From assembly GCA_013397435.1 (NCBI GenBank), contig VZRG01000353.1:496001-560000 (forward strand): a stretch of 64,000 nucleotides of DNA, read 5' to 3'. Shown one piece after another: positions 1 through 12,200 of the stretch; position 1 is the first letter of the stretch, and each line of letters starts with the position of its first letter. This DNA comes from Erythrocercus mccallii. Its lineage: Eukaryota > Chordata > Aves > Passeriformes > Dicruridae. The notes beneath the pieces are model-generated. The model saw only the letters and a program-made list of their open reading frames with translations. It ran no database searches and was not told where the DNA came from. A program made the position numbers and the translations under genes.

Positions 1-263
1 ATGCACAGGCATTTCTCATTGGTCCAGTTTGCTCTTTGGATATCATGAAGTTCAGGATGTGAATGTGTGCTGAAAAGGCTGTGAGAACCACAGAGAATCA
101 CTCCACCATTTGATTGAATGAAGATGATGAAATTAAATAATATCTGCAAAGAGTGATGAAAAGCAAAGCAATTTTATTCTCCTTCTTTGATAATTATTGC
201 TCTCCTTTCTTCTACTGAGGCTTTCAGACAACTCAGAATTAACCACTGCTCTGTTCATTTCAG

Positions 264-295
264 GGGTCTGAATAAACAAGGCTATCAATGCAGAC
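264..295 (+). CDS. PRKCQ: PRKCQ exon: middle of C1A zinc finger (32-nt microexon)
   Basis: Acceptor ttcag precedes position 264 and donor gtaag follows 295. The exon supplies the last base of a Trp codon, then GLNKQGYQCR and one base of a Gln codon. It carries one zinc-binding Cys of the diacylglycerol-binding C1A finger. At 32 nt it is not a multiple of three, so skipping it would shift the frame. The upstream exon ending in the split Trp codon is not in the window. Confidence 0.93.
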
Positions 296-3200
296 GTAAG
301 AAACATTTTTTTTTCTTATTGTCATTATTTACTTAATCTTTTCTTGAGGAATTTCTTTATTAACACCATGACACGCTTGCTGTTGCAGAGTGTAACGCTG
401 CCATTCATAAGAAGTGCATTGATAAAGTAATCGCCAAGTGTACAGGATCAGCAATCAATAGCAGAGAAACAATGGTAGGTGGTATTATTATTATTGTTCT
501 AATTATTATTATTTTTTGTTTTGTTTTGTGTTGTTTTGTTGGGTTTTTTATAATTCCTTTTAAAAAATCTTGAGTGTCATTCAAATCTCTCTGAATCACA
601 TCACTACAAAGCAACTTCTGATGAAGCAAAAGGTCCTGCTGAGCTAAGGACTCTGTGATCTGATCTGTGCCCTTTGCTTTTCATGTTCCCAGTGATTTCA
701 TTACCTCCTACTTAAGATTTACTCAAATGCAGCTGTGGAATAAGCAGTTGCAGAGTCAGAACATTTTTCTGATGCATAAAGTATAACTCAGAGGGAAGTC
801 ATGAACATGAGGTGGAGATTTACTGGAGAAAACTCTTCACTATCCAATGTTAGGCTGGACATCAGGCTGAATTTTCAGATTTGTGCTTGAACATCCCATT
901 CTGTGTTATCTGAAACAATCAGTGGGAGATCTGATATCTCTTCTATTATTTGCTTTATATTTCTCATGTTAGTTTATTCTATACTTTTCTTTTTGGTAGG
1001 CAAAAACAGATCTTAAACTCCTGACAGAACTATTCCCTTTACCTTGTGTCCTACAACTTCTGTTTATTCTCAGTCCCACCCTGGCTCCTGTTCTCCTTCT
1101 ACAATTTTTATAGATGAGATTACTCTCACTTCTTTTCTGGCATCTCCAGGGTAGATGTAACCAACTTTGTCATCACCTTTCATACTAAAAGAATTACAAC
1201 AGGCTCTCCCAAGGACTGATTCATGACAACAAATGTAGACATCTGTTGCAGATGAGGTGAATAATTTTTAAAAGTACTAATGTTTTCCCACTGAACATTA
1301 GAGGAGCCTGGGTATGTAAATAAGGCACAAGCAGTCCTTTGGTCAAGGCCAGGGATGAAATGACTCAATTCCCTCTGAATTGCAGTTACTAGGTATCAAA
1401 GTTTGGGGTTGCGTGCCCAATACCCAGTTTCTGCTTGGCAGTCAAACCCAAGGATAAGAGGGCAGAAGGCAAACCAACTCCTGTGGTGCACGTTTGGTTT
1501 TGCACTCGTAGCTGAGGTGGGGATGAGGAGTGGATTTTCAGCCTGGCTTTTGTCTTGCAGTTCCACAAGGAGAGGTTCAAGATCGACATGCCCCACCGCT
1601 TCAAAGTCTACAACTACAAGAGCCCCACCTTCTGTGAGCACTGTGGCACCCTCCTCTGGGGCCTGGCACGGCAGGGGCTGAAGTGTGACGGTGAGTCCCT
1701 GGCGAAGGTGGCACCAGCTGGGCATGGGAGGGGTCCTTGTCTTTGAGGAGTGGCAGTCTGAAAATCCAAATCTCATTTATCAGCCATCTCTGCAAAACCA
1801 GTGCGAGGTGGCACCCAGGAGGGTGAAGGAGTAGTCTACAGGACTGTCCTTCAAGGAGGATCATTCCTCAAGAATGAGGACAACTGTCCAAGTACTGAGA
1901 GACATTTGATCCAGAAGGATGATCAGTTGCTTCCCAAAGAGAAAAAGAACATCACAATGACACTGTTGATCTTCCCAAATCACCCCCAGTATGAACTTGC
2001 AAGCTCTCTTTCCACTATCAGACCCAAGACATTTCACTGTCTTCATAATCCTAAACCAATGGAAGGATCCTCTTCTGTGATTACAGTTTATCTCTGAGAT
2101 AATAGCTTGCAGTTTTAGCTGCCTGTACCTGCAAAGGCTGATGGATGTGGAAATGCAACCTCTGGCCAGAAGAAAATACAAAAATAGTCTCCATAGGGAA
2201 CCAAAAAACTTCCTGAGTGCCACCTCAAGAACTGTTTAGGTAGCTGATCTCTGCCCCTGGCCAACAGCAGCACTTGCTCCTGCCCAACCCTTTACAGCCT
2301 TCATTGTCCTGATACCTCATGTTCTTTCTTTCAGCATGTGGCATGAATGTCCATCACAAGTGCCAGACAAAAGTAGCAAATCTTTGTGGAGTGAACCAGA
2401 AACTAATGGCTGAAGCTCTGGCAATGATAGAGAGCACTCAGCAGGTAAATGGTTTAAACATTTTTAGATGCTCTTCTCGTAAGTCAAGACCTCTTCCAAA
2501 TCTTGGCTTTTATGAGTCACACTCAAGAAGTCACCGTGTTGTTCGTAAGCTCGGCACGTGACTTTTGGCTCTAAAATCTTCTCGTTTCTGTGTGCCAGGC
2601 TCGCTGCCAGCGTGACAGTGAACAGATCTCCAGGGATGGACCTCTGGAAATCGGCTTCCCTGTTCCTGTGAAGGATGTGACACCACTTCAGGCCTTGCCA
2701 GCATCTACAACAGGAAAAAAAGGTAATTCCTCCTGGTGATACGGGACAGCAGCTTTGCTGTTTGGTTGGTACGTGCTTAGTTGGAGGTGACACGAGTGGG
2801 GAATTTATTACCAAGCTCTAAATAGGATATTTGGAATTCTTCTGATCACCACGGCCAATTTCCTTTCTGATTTCTTGTTTTTGGGTGGAGGTTGATTTCT
2901 GGTAGGTTTGAAAACCACTGATAGACCTCCACTCACCCAGGAGCTGATCTAGGTGTCACAGCCTTCTATGCTACAAGAATAGATGTCTAGGAGGGTAAAT
3001 GACAGACTGTGCCCTTTGGACCCCAAGGAGAAATAAATTATATCCTCACCTGTGTTTATTTTTGTTCTGTCATACCTGTAGAACTGGGTATACTGGTGTG
3101 AAACACTAAAGCCTCAGGTGGTTTCACACCTGTTTGTTTGCTGCATAGTGTTCAGTGTTTTAGAACAGTTACACCTGTGGCATAAATCCAGTGAGGGACA

Positions 3201-6200
3201 AAATCTCTTACAAGTGCTTATAAATCCAGGTTAGTGGAGTATTGAAAAAACACTGAGTGATTCCAGTCCAGGCCAGCTGGAATGGTTGATCTGGAATGCT
3301 TCACATCCAGAGCAGGAGCACAGTGTGAAAATGCCATCCCACCTTTTCATCTAGCTTTGCCTAGGATTTTGAAAAGACCTTGGGAAAATGGAACCACATC
3401 ATAATGGCAAGCAGCAAGAAGGACTGGAGAAGACAGGTGGCTAGAAATGAAGGATTTGGTGCCACAAAACAGAAAGACAGATGAAGGAGTTTGTAAAGTG
3501 GTTTGTAAATTTAAAAAAGCTGCTGAAGAAGATGCAGTTTCCACTGAAGTAAAGTTTCCTCTGGAGAGAAAGCAGAGTGAGGGCAGAGCCAATCTACTTA
3601 GAGATGGCCACCACACTTCCATTTTTCTGAAATACCCTTTTAAACCTCTAAGCAGAATACCTGTGAGTGCTCTGGGGATTTTCTGCTCTTGTCCAAGGGT
3701 TTATTTGAGTGTTTTGATGTGTGTTGCAGAGCCACAAGGCATCTCCTGGGAGACTCCAGTGGAGGGCACAGTGAAGGGGGAGTCTCTTATAGAGTCAGAC
3801 TTGGGAGAACAGCCCCAGGAACAGCAGGAGCACCAAGTGCAGTTAAAACTGACCATTGAAGATTTTGTCCTGCACAAGATGCTGGGAAAAGGCAGTTTTG
3901 GCAAGGTAAGCATTGGGACTGGGACACCACTGTGTGCATTTGCATGTTGCTTTGTGTGGCACTGAATAACATCTGGTTTGAAGGAACACTTGGGAAAAAG
4001 CATGGAATCGTTTAGGTTGGAAAAGACCTCCAAGGTTATTGCATCCAACTGCTAACCCAGCCCTGCCAAGTCCACCACCAAACTGTGTGCCCAAGTGCCA
4101 CATCCACGTGTTTTTTGAACACTTTCAGGGGTGGTGACTCCACCACTTCCCTGGGCAGCCCCTTCCAATGCCTGACCACTCTTCCAGCAAAGAAATTTTT
4201 TTCTGATAGCCCATCTCAACCTCCCCTGGCCCAGCCTGAGGCCATTCCCTCTCCTCCTGTCCCTGTTCCTGGGAGCAGAGCCCAACCCCCCCGGCTGTCC
4301 CCTCCTGGCAGGGAGTTGTGCAGAGCCACAGGGTCCCCCCTGAGCCTCCTTTTCTCCAGCTTGAGCCCCTTTCCCAGCTCTCTCAGCCCCTTTTGGGGCT
4401 CCAGACCCTTCCCCAGCTCCGTTCCCTTCCCTGGACACGCTCCAGCACCTCAGTGTCTTTCTTGTAGTGATGGACCCAAAACTAAATACAGGATTTGAGA
4501 TGTGGCCTCACCAGTGCCCAGTACAGGTCACTGCCCCAGTCCTGCTGCCACACGATGGCTGAGAAATCTCCAGGTCTTCAAAGAATCCTTGCTCTGGCAT
4601 GGCTGACTCCTGAACTCCATCCTCTCCTTGCCTTGTCCTTCTCCCTGTCCCATTAGCTGCTCTCTCATGACTGCCCATGAGAGGACAGGAATGCCCCAGG
4701 CAGGGCTTCAACTTCCCTTTCTGCGCAGGAAGATGGATCCTGGATATCCCCAGAGAGCTGGTGGGAAAGGTGTCTATGCTGTCCCTCTGCACAGGGAGGT
4801 GGAATCATGAGCTGAGAAGATGAGTGTGGATCACCTCTGCTCTGCAGAGCAGCAGGTCCCCAGCTGGGAACAGTATCTGCTCTTTCCCAGCTCTGATCTG
4901 TGCTAGAGCCCAAAGCAAATTTCACAACAGCCAAGAATTTGTGCTTTTGAAACAAGAACCACCTGTTTTCAGTGGATTCATTGCGCCTGATGAATTGTGG
5001 ATTGTTCTTCCCCGTTGCAGATATCCCCTGGCAGGGGACTCATGTTACTTAGTGCCAGCACAAAGCTGTGAGAAGCAATTTCAGTGGGACTCCCCATTGT
5101 ATTTTCACAGCCAATAAGGAGGAGTATGGATCACATTGCTCATGTCTCACATCTTTCCAAGGGAGAAACTGTGCCTTGACAAAGGGCTGCTTTTTGCCTG
5201 CTAAATGATCTGGAGCAATTTCTACAGGCAATTCTTCAGCTGGTGAAATATTTGCTGTGTTGGCCTTTCCTACTTGAAAGGAATAGAATCATAGAATGGT
5301 TTGGGTTGAAAGGGACCTTGAAGACCATCCAATTCCAACTCAATGCACAGGGAAATTTTCCACTAGGAAGTGTTGTGTCTACTTGTCATGTCCACAGTTT
5401 GCATGGGAGCCAGAACTGAGGCATCTCACAGCTAAACCAGAATATCCCAAACCCACATTCCACACTAACCAGAAATCAAGAGCGTGGATATAACAGAAAC
5501 ATTTTTATTGGAAGGAAAGGATCTCTGGAGGTCTTCTAGTCTAAACCATTCCTCAAGACAGGCCTAATGAGGTGAGGTTGCTCAGGTGTTCATCTATTCA
5601 AATCTTGAATGCCTCCACTGAAGCACATTTTGTACCTTGTTTTAGCCCTCGTGGACACTCCGAGCCTTCAAGTTCTGCATCTCTGTGAAGTGCACATTGT
5701 GGGTGTGGAGAGAATGGGCCATTTCGTGCCTTTCTGCAACAAAAACTCACCCACAAGTTTCCTGTGTCAGTGTCGCTCCTGGTGCCCTCATTTGTTTGGA
5801 AGGAGATTCACTTCCCCTAGAGGGGACACGGTGTGCAGATCTCAGTGCCCAAGGGGTGTCTCCAGCTCTGCCTGATCCTGGGAGGCTGAGGGGCAGATCC
5901 GTGAGGATATCTCCCACCACCACCTCTCCATGTGGTCTGGCATTGCCTACCTGCTCCTTGGAAGTCACAGCACAGGTCACAAATGCAGCACGTTCCCTGG
6001 TTTCCCCAAGAGAGCAGTGGCCAGCACAAACATGAGGGTAAAAAGGGTGCCTGCAGCATCAGCACTGTGAGCATTTCTGGTCATTCAGTGCAGAGACAAG
6101 AGGGAGGCTCTAGGCTCTGCTCTCTGTCTGGTGCTACAAAGTGAAATGCAGCAGTAGCCAAAAGGGTAAATAAAACTTTTGTCAGGGCTAAAACATGTCT

Positions 6201-9200
6201 GAGCTTACTCAGTAAATAGTCTTTTAGAGAACTTTAAAGACCTCTTTGATGAATCTTACACATTTATTCAGTCTATAGAAACAGGGCCAGCAGGCTGTTA
6301 GCGTGAAGATCAGGACTGTCGCTGCTTTCCAGCTGAGACTTCTTTGCTCTGTGGTCTCTAGAAAACCCTTCTCTGCTGCTCCAGGTCCCATTTTCTCTGC
6401 CTATTAAAATAGACAGAGGTCGTAACTCCTCTGGGATGTGTTTTCCCATTCTCAGAGAAGAACTCCTGCAAAAGCATGGGGGACCCAGCCCATGTGCTCA
6501 GACCTGAAAACTGGGAGGAAGGAGAGAAATACATCTGATATAAAACCAGCCTGGTGGACATCATTTTCCACCTGCTGAAGAGCCGGTGCAGGGTATTTGC
6601 ATTTCAAATGCTGACAAAACAATATTGTATGTTTTATTTGAAGTCAGAAAACAGGAAATGTATCTCAGGAGCATTTGCATGAGGATGGTTTCTGCTCTCA
6701 GAGGTGTTTGGCCCTCTGGCATGTCCTGTCCATCCAGGCATGTTGGACCCTGCTCCTGTAATTGCCAAGAACTTCTTATCCTTCTCCAGGGCTCAACTTC
6801 ACAAAACTATTCTGGGTGTGGGGAGCAAGCTCAAAGTCTTTAATGGCAGGATGGGTCCTTAAGCATCAAGGTTTTTAAGGTGTACCCCAGTGAATTCCCA
6901 GGAGCTCAGCTCCCACCCTCACATGGCTGTTTTGAGAGGAGATAATCCCTCTTTCTGTGCAATTGTTTCCATGTTAGGTGTTCCTGGCCGAGCTAAAGAG
7001 CACAGACCAGTATTTTGCTGTGAAAGCCCTGAAGAAGGACGTGGTGCTGATGGATGATGACGTTGAGTGTACGATGGTGGAGAAGAGAGTCCTCTCCTTG
7101 GCTTGGGAGCACCCATTCCTCACTCATGTCTTCTGCACATTCCAGACCAAGGTAAGACAAGGATCTGCCTCTTTCTTCCACAGGCTGAGAATGCTTTACT
7201 GAAATACAAATACTTGGTGAAGGGCTTCAGCCTGCTGGGGTCCACTTGGGACATGAAGTGCTCCTGAGGGAAGGGATCTTCAGATTAAGCACTCAGGAAA
7301 TGGCTCCAGAAATTTAATCTCCTTTTCCCCATCAGTCTGAGGATGAGATGGTGTATTTGAGGATTAGGGCATCCAAGACTCATTGAGGTAAAATCTGCTG
7401 TTAAAATCTGCATCCTGGTACCCTGGGCTAAGGATGTGCAAAGGCTGCACCCACAGCCAAGGTAAGGATGTGCCCACACTGACAGGTTATCTGAACCTCT
7501 TGGACCATGAGGCATTGTGCTGCAGCTAGCCTGAATCAAAGCCAGCTCAAGAAACCCTGGATTTGGAGGATGAACATGCTGTCATTCACTTCTTTGGCCT
7601 CAGTTACTGTTAAATGGCATCAGACACTTTGGTGGTTCTGCAGTTCAGAGGGGCAGCACAGAGCACCACCTGAAATCTCTTTTGTGACTCCAAACCAAAA
7701 CTGAAGTGACATTTAAGTAATGCACATATTTTCATGTCCCTACATGTCAGCAACCACCAACTGCTTAGCTTCCCAGAGCCACAACCAACAGCCTTAACAC
7801 CAAAGCACACACAAGGCGTAGAAGGAAACAACAGAAGTTTGAGAGTTTGTCTTCTCTGTCCAACTTACTTGACCCATTCCTGAGAGATGACTGATCTCTC
7901 TCAGGTCAAATTCAGAGCAGTACTGTCTCATGGTTGCTTGTTCAGGGTTTTGTTGGGATGCTCCCAGTCCCTGCTGAGCCCCAGGATTTAGTGGCACAAG
8001 ACACTGCTCAGTGTAAGGTTAGGACCTGCTCAGTGGGAGGTTCTTCTGCAGGGTCAGAAGAAACAAATATAACCTCTGTGGTACATCCCAGTCGTCTGTG
8101 GGATGTGGCACCTGCTTAAAACCAGGTTAAATTTATAACAGGGAACATCTGGGAACTGCTGTAGGTGATGTGACACTCAGCCCAGGCATTCATGTTTAAC
8201 CCCTTTGGGACTGACAGTGAGGATAATGTGTCCTGGGAATAGAACTTTGTCTGGCAAGGAAAGGAATTAACTTCCTACTTGAGGGGAAGATGGGTAGGGT
8301 AGTTTCCAGAGGAAAATATAAATGCCACAACTCTAAAAGCAAAGAAGATCAAGATTTAATTGAAGAGATAAAACATTGACAACAGTGACAGCTCTATGAG
8401 GGAGCTTTCCCTCCAGGGAATGCTGCCTGTATCTCCAGAGGGATGCTGAGACCAGCAGCAGAACCATGCTGTCTGTGCTCCAGCCCGGTCTGGAAGCTGT
8501 AGGTCAGGTTCAGGATGATACAGCAGGGACAGTCTGCAGCTCTGCTTTCAGGCAGTGCAGGCATGCAAGCAACCCCTTCCCTCATGAGACCACAGCAAAA
8601 AGAGGAGAGACCAAAAGGAGTCGTGTCAGGATCCAAGTAGGATTTACTGGCTGTTTAACGGGCTGCTTCCAGCCATGGAAAACCTGAAGGATGGAAAAGC
8701 CATGAGTGCCTGAAAAATTCATGGGTGCCAGGCTCAAAAAGCCAGATGGTTTTTTTTTCTACACTTCTGAGCAGCAACACAGAATTGCCTTCCTGTCATG
8801 GAGAAAGAATCTCCACGCATCTCATCCCAAGCCATCATTGCCACTTTAAAGCTGTGTGATCTCCCCATCTTGGCTTCACAGAGAGAGAAGCTGGAATTGG
8901 CCTGCCCAGTCCAAAGCTGCTCTGGGCTCTGATGGATTTCCAGCTCCTGTTTTGTCTCCCCTGACCTTTGCAAGCCAGCAGCAATCACTCAGTGCAGGAA
9001 AGTCACCCAGAGCAGGGGAGCTGTGACAACTTTGGATGGTCTCCCATGGCTCAAAGGATAGTGTGGTTGTCAGAATGTCTTTTATGGCAATCATTTTAGG
9101 ATCATGGAATCGTTTGGGTTGGAAAAGACCCTAAAGATCACCTGTTTCCTGTGGGTTTCTTATCTTTTTTTCTGTTAGAGCCAGGATTAAATGCTCAAGA

Positions 9201-12200
9201 AACACAGTTCGTGTTGGGACTCAGATGTTTATTAATTTTTATCTATGTTACAGTCTCACAAATTGTGAGTTCTAGCTAACAAAGTAGAAAATGGCTCCAT
9301 CTCTATCTCTTTTCAAGGTCTTTTAAGCACAAATTGTCCAATTATGAAATGACACCTAAATTATTTTTACTTTTAACCCAATAACCATGCACCCGTGATC
9401 CGCAATGCAGATTTTTCTATCCAGTTACAAAATACCACCCAAACGCATGAAGAAGAAGGGGAAAAAGAAGGACTTAACCTACGCCCTAAATCTTGCTTTA
9501 TATATATTACTATATTCTAAAACCTTAAACTCTAAATTTTCCACCATGTGATATCCCACACTTCTATTCAAACTCCACACCCATAATCCCAGTGCTATCA
9601 CTCAATTTTGGAAGCCTGTTCCATGGCCTCATGTCAATGCAGTGTTTGCTTGGGAGTCAATGCCTGTCAGCACAGAAAGTCTAAAATTCTTAGTGCCCAG
9701 GGTTCCAACAATTTCCAACCCTCCTGCCATGGGCAGAAGCCACCGCACTGCTGTATAGTCTTCTATGGATTTTAATATTGGAAATATGACTTTTTTTTTG
9801 TTTCTTGAAGTTTCACTGGATAGATAAGTAGTTTCAAACAGAAACATATGTGCCAATGCCTTTCTGAATCCCTCATGCTTTGGCTTACCTGAGCTGCTCC
9901 AGGTGCTGAGTGTCTCTGCAAAGGACAGTAAAAACAGGAATATTCCTATGCCAAAACAAGGACCTCAATAGTCCACATGTTTCCAGAGGGGAAAAAAGTC
10001 CTTTAATCTGTTGACAGTTCTCTGAGCTCTGGGGTGAGTTTTTTCCTCACCTCCACTCAGGTATTGAGTGACTGCTCAATTATATAAAGCTGGATAGCTC
10101 TCCAGACAGGTTTTAGATGGCACCAGGCACTCAATGCCCCTCTCTATTGCAGTGGAGTCTGAATGATCAGTGCCTTCAAAACTCAGAATACTTTTCTTGT
10201 TTTATTGCACGAGAATAAATGCAAGCCCATAGAGTTTGGTTTTCTTTGTCCAATCTCTTTTTGAATTTTTGTGTTTTACTGCAGTCATCTTTGTTTCCAG
10301 ATAGTCAGCTGACATAATTACACAGTGTGAGTTTTAGCAATAAGCTCTGAGAGCTATTCTCCTATTCTGCTGTACTGGATTTAAAGGGATGCTGTTATGT
10401 TAAAGAGGAAAAACATGTTTATAATTCTGTGAAATCCCCAAATCAGTAATGCTAAAACAATGACTAACATCCCCGAGCTTATGTTTTATTCTTTTTTTTC
10501 ATTTCACTGATCTTCCGCCATAAAAATAGGCTTTCCCTTTTTGAAAGTCATTTTTATTTCTGTTTCTTTACTTCATTGACCAAGTTTTAGTAACACCCTT
10601 TACCTAAATGCAAATTAAATCTTGAGGCATTTTGACTTGTAGCACAAAATAGCAACAGAGAAGACTATCTCAACCCAAAAAAGAAGTAATCGTTACTGCA
10701 ATTTAAAAGAAAATATTACAGGAACATTTATTTTCTGCTTTACTGTTATATTATATGTTTTCTGCTGGTGGTGAGCCTTTTTCACATGCTCTGTTACCTT
10801 CATGTGCTTAATACTGACTGAAAAATCTCTTACAATGCAGGATGGAGAAAAGAATTGTAAAATGGGATTGGGGTCCTAATTTTAAAATTCTTAGGCTCTG
10901 TTTTCCATGAGTATTTTCAGATCTCTCATTAAAATATCTCCTCAGAGGTTACTTAAATTCCTGCAATTATTTTTTTTTCCAAGGATGATTTCAGTTTTCT
11001 TCTCTGACCGGCTGTTGAGTGGCAGGGCTGATTTCTTTGCCCTGGACCAGAGCATGGGGTTGGCACGTGGGCATTTCACACCCTTTGGATGTTCAGCTCC
11101 ACTGTCTGGTTGTGCCATGGAACTCCTGAACAGCCCTGGCTCCATCCTCCCACTTTTTTGGGGGGGTGATACATCATCTTGGAAACATCTCGTAGTATTT
11201 TGTTGGAAAAAAATCTGATTCAAGGCCAAATGTGAAGCAGCTGATGGGAAAGGTTTAGGAAAGCTTTGAGGGTTTTGCCTCTTGCAACCAGCTGGCAGGA
11301 AAACTGGCAAGGTCTCTTTCAATCCTGGCCAAAATTTCAACATGGTTTAGCAGAAATAGCAGCATCTCAGCAGAGCTTTGGGATTTCTACAAGGTTGTGC
11401 CAGAGAAGGTGTGAGCAGCTGTAATTATAACATCAAATATATAAAGTTTTTGCAAGACACTTCTAGGTGATGTCAGCCCATGTGGTGTGAACAGGGAGAA
11501 GGCATTGGCCAGGAAAAGAGGAGGACAGTTCACAAGTGGGATTTTTTAAGTAAAGGATGATTGCTATATTCAATACACATATTGTCATTGCCTCCACATT
11601 GTCCAGCCTGGAAAAATCAGCTTTGTCTAAGATTTCTGAAAATCTGCAGTCTAGCTGCACTTTGTCCTGAAAAAAATTGCTTCCTCAAATAAAAGCATTA
11701 TTTATTTTTTTTTCTGTTTTTCAACAGCTAATGGATTTGGCTACTTTTTGTTTAGTTTTTGGTCTGGTGATTTTAATTTCTTTTTTAATCCACAAAACTT
11801 CAGCCAAATCTTTCTCTAGCCTTGAGAAAATTAGTCTCTCTCCAAGATTCTGCTGGGCACTGATAGGGAAAACCACTTCCTCTTGGAAGACATGGGCTGA
11901 TAGTGCCTCAGTTTATCAGTGAGTGATGGAGTCTGTCTGCTCTGAGTGTGAGTAAAGGTCATGGGATCTCAGAGCTCGAGTGGAAGCCATGTCTGCACCT
12001 TTATCTCTGCAAATGTATCTTATTTATGTGTATAAATATATTCCTATGCTTTGTACCAAGCAGATGGGCACACCACGCTGAGCATCCCAAATGAACAGCT
12101 TAACACGCAGCTAGAAATGCTGACAGTGCAAGGATTAGAACAAGGAATAAACAGTGAGAGCAGGGACTGGATTATTGGGCAGGTGTAAGAAATGCTGCCA

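Larger units (their letters stand above)
296..2598 (+). other. PRKCQ introns between the C1A and V3 exons
   Basis: Introns 296-388 (93 nt), 475-1560, 1691-2334 and 2445-2598. The second opens with an ATT-rich then TTTTG-rich simple repeat (about 481-545). No interspersed repeat is recognised, and none of the introns contains a supported alternative exon. Confidence 0.8.
3906..6977 (+). other. PRKCQ intron between glycine loop and ATP-Lys exons
   Basis: 3.07 kb. It holds a 0.55-kb antisense CR1 copy (4001-4552) and two shorter CR1 pieces (5284-5366 and 5511-5612). The rest, 5613-6977, shows no gene, RNA or recognisable repeat. Confidence 0.8.

Noticed and set aside
3350..3663. Possible extra V3 exon between CTAG acceptors (about 3354, 3363) and a GTGAGT at 3664
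   Set aside because: Joined in phase after 2722, both acceptor choices run into stops (TAA or TGA) within a few to about 17 codons, so it is not a coding exon of the main transcript.
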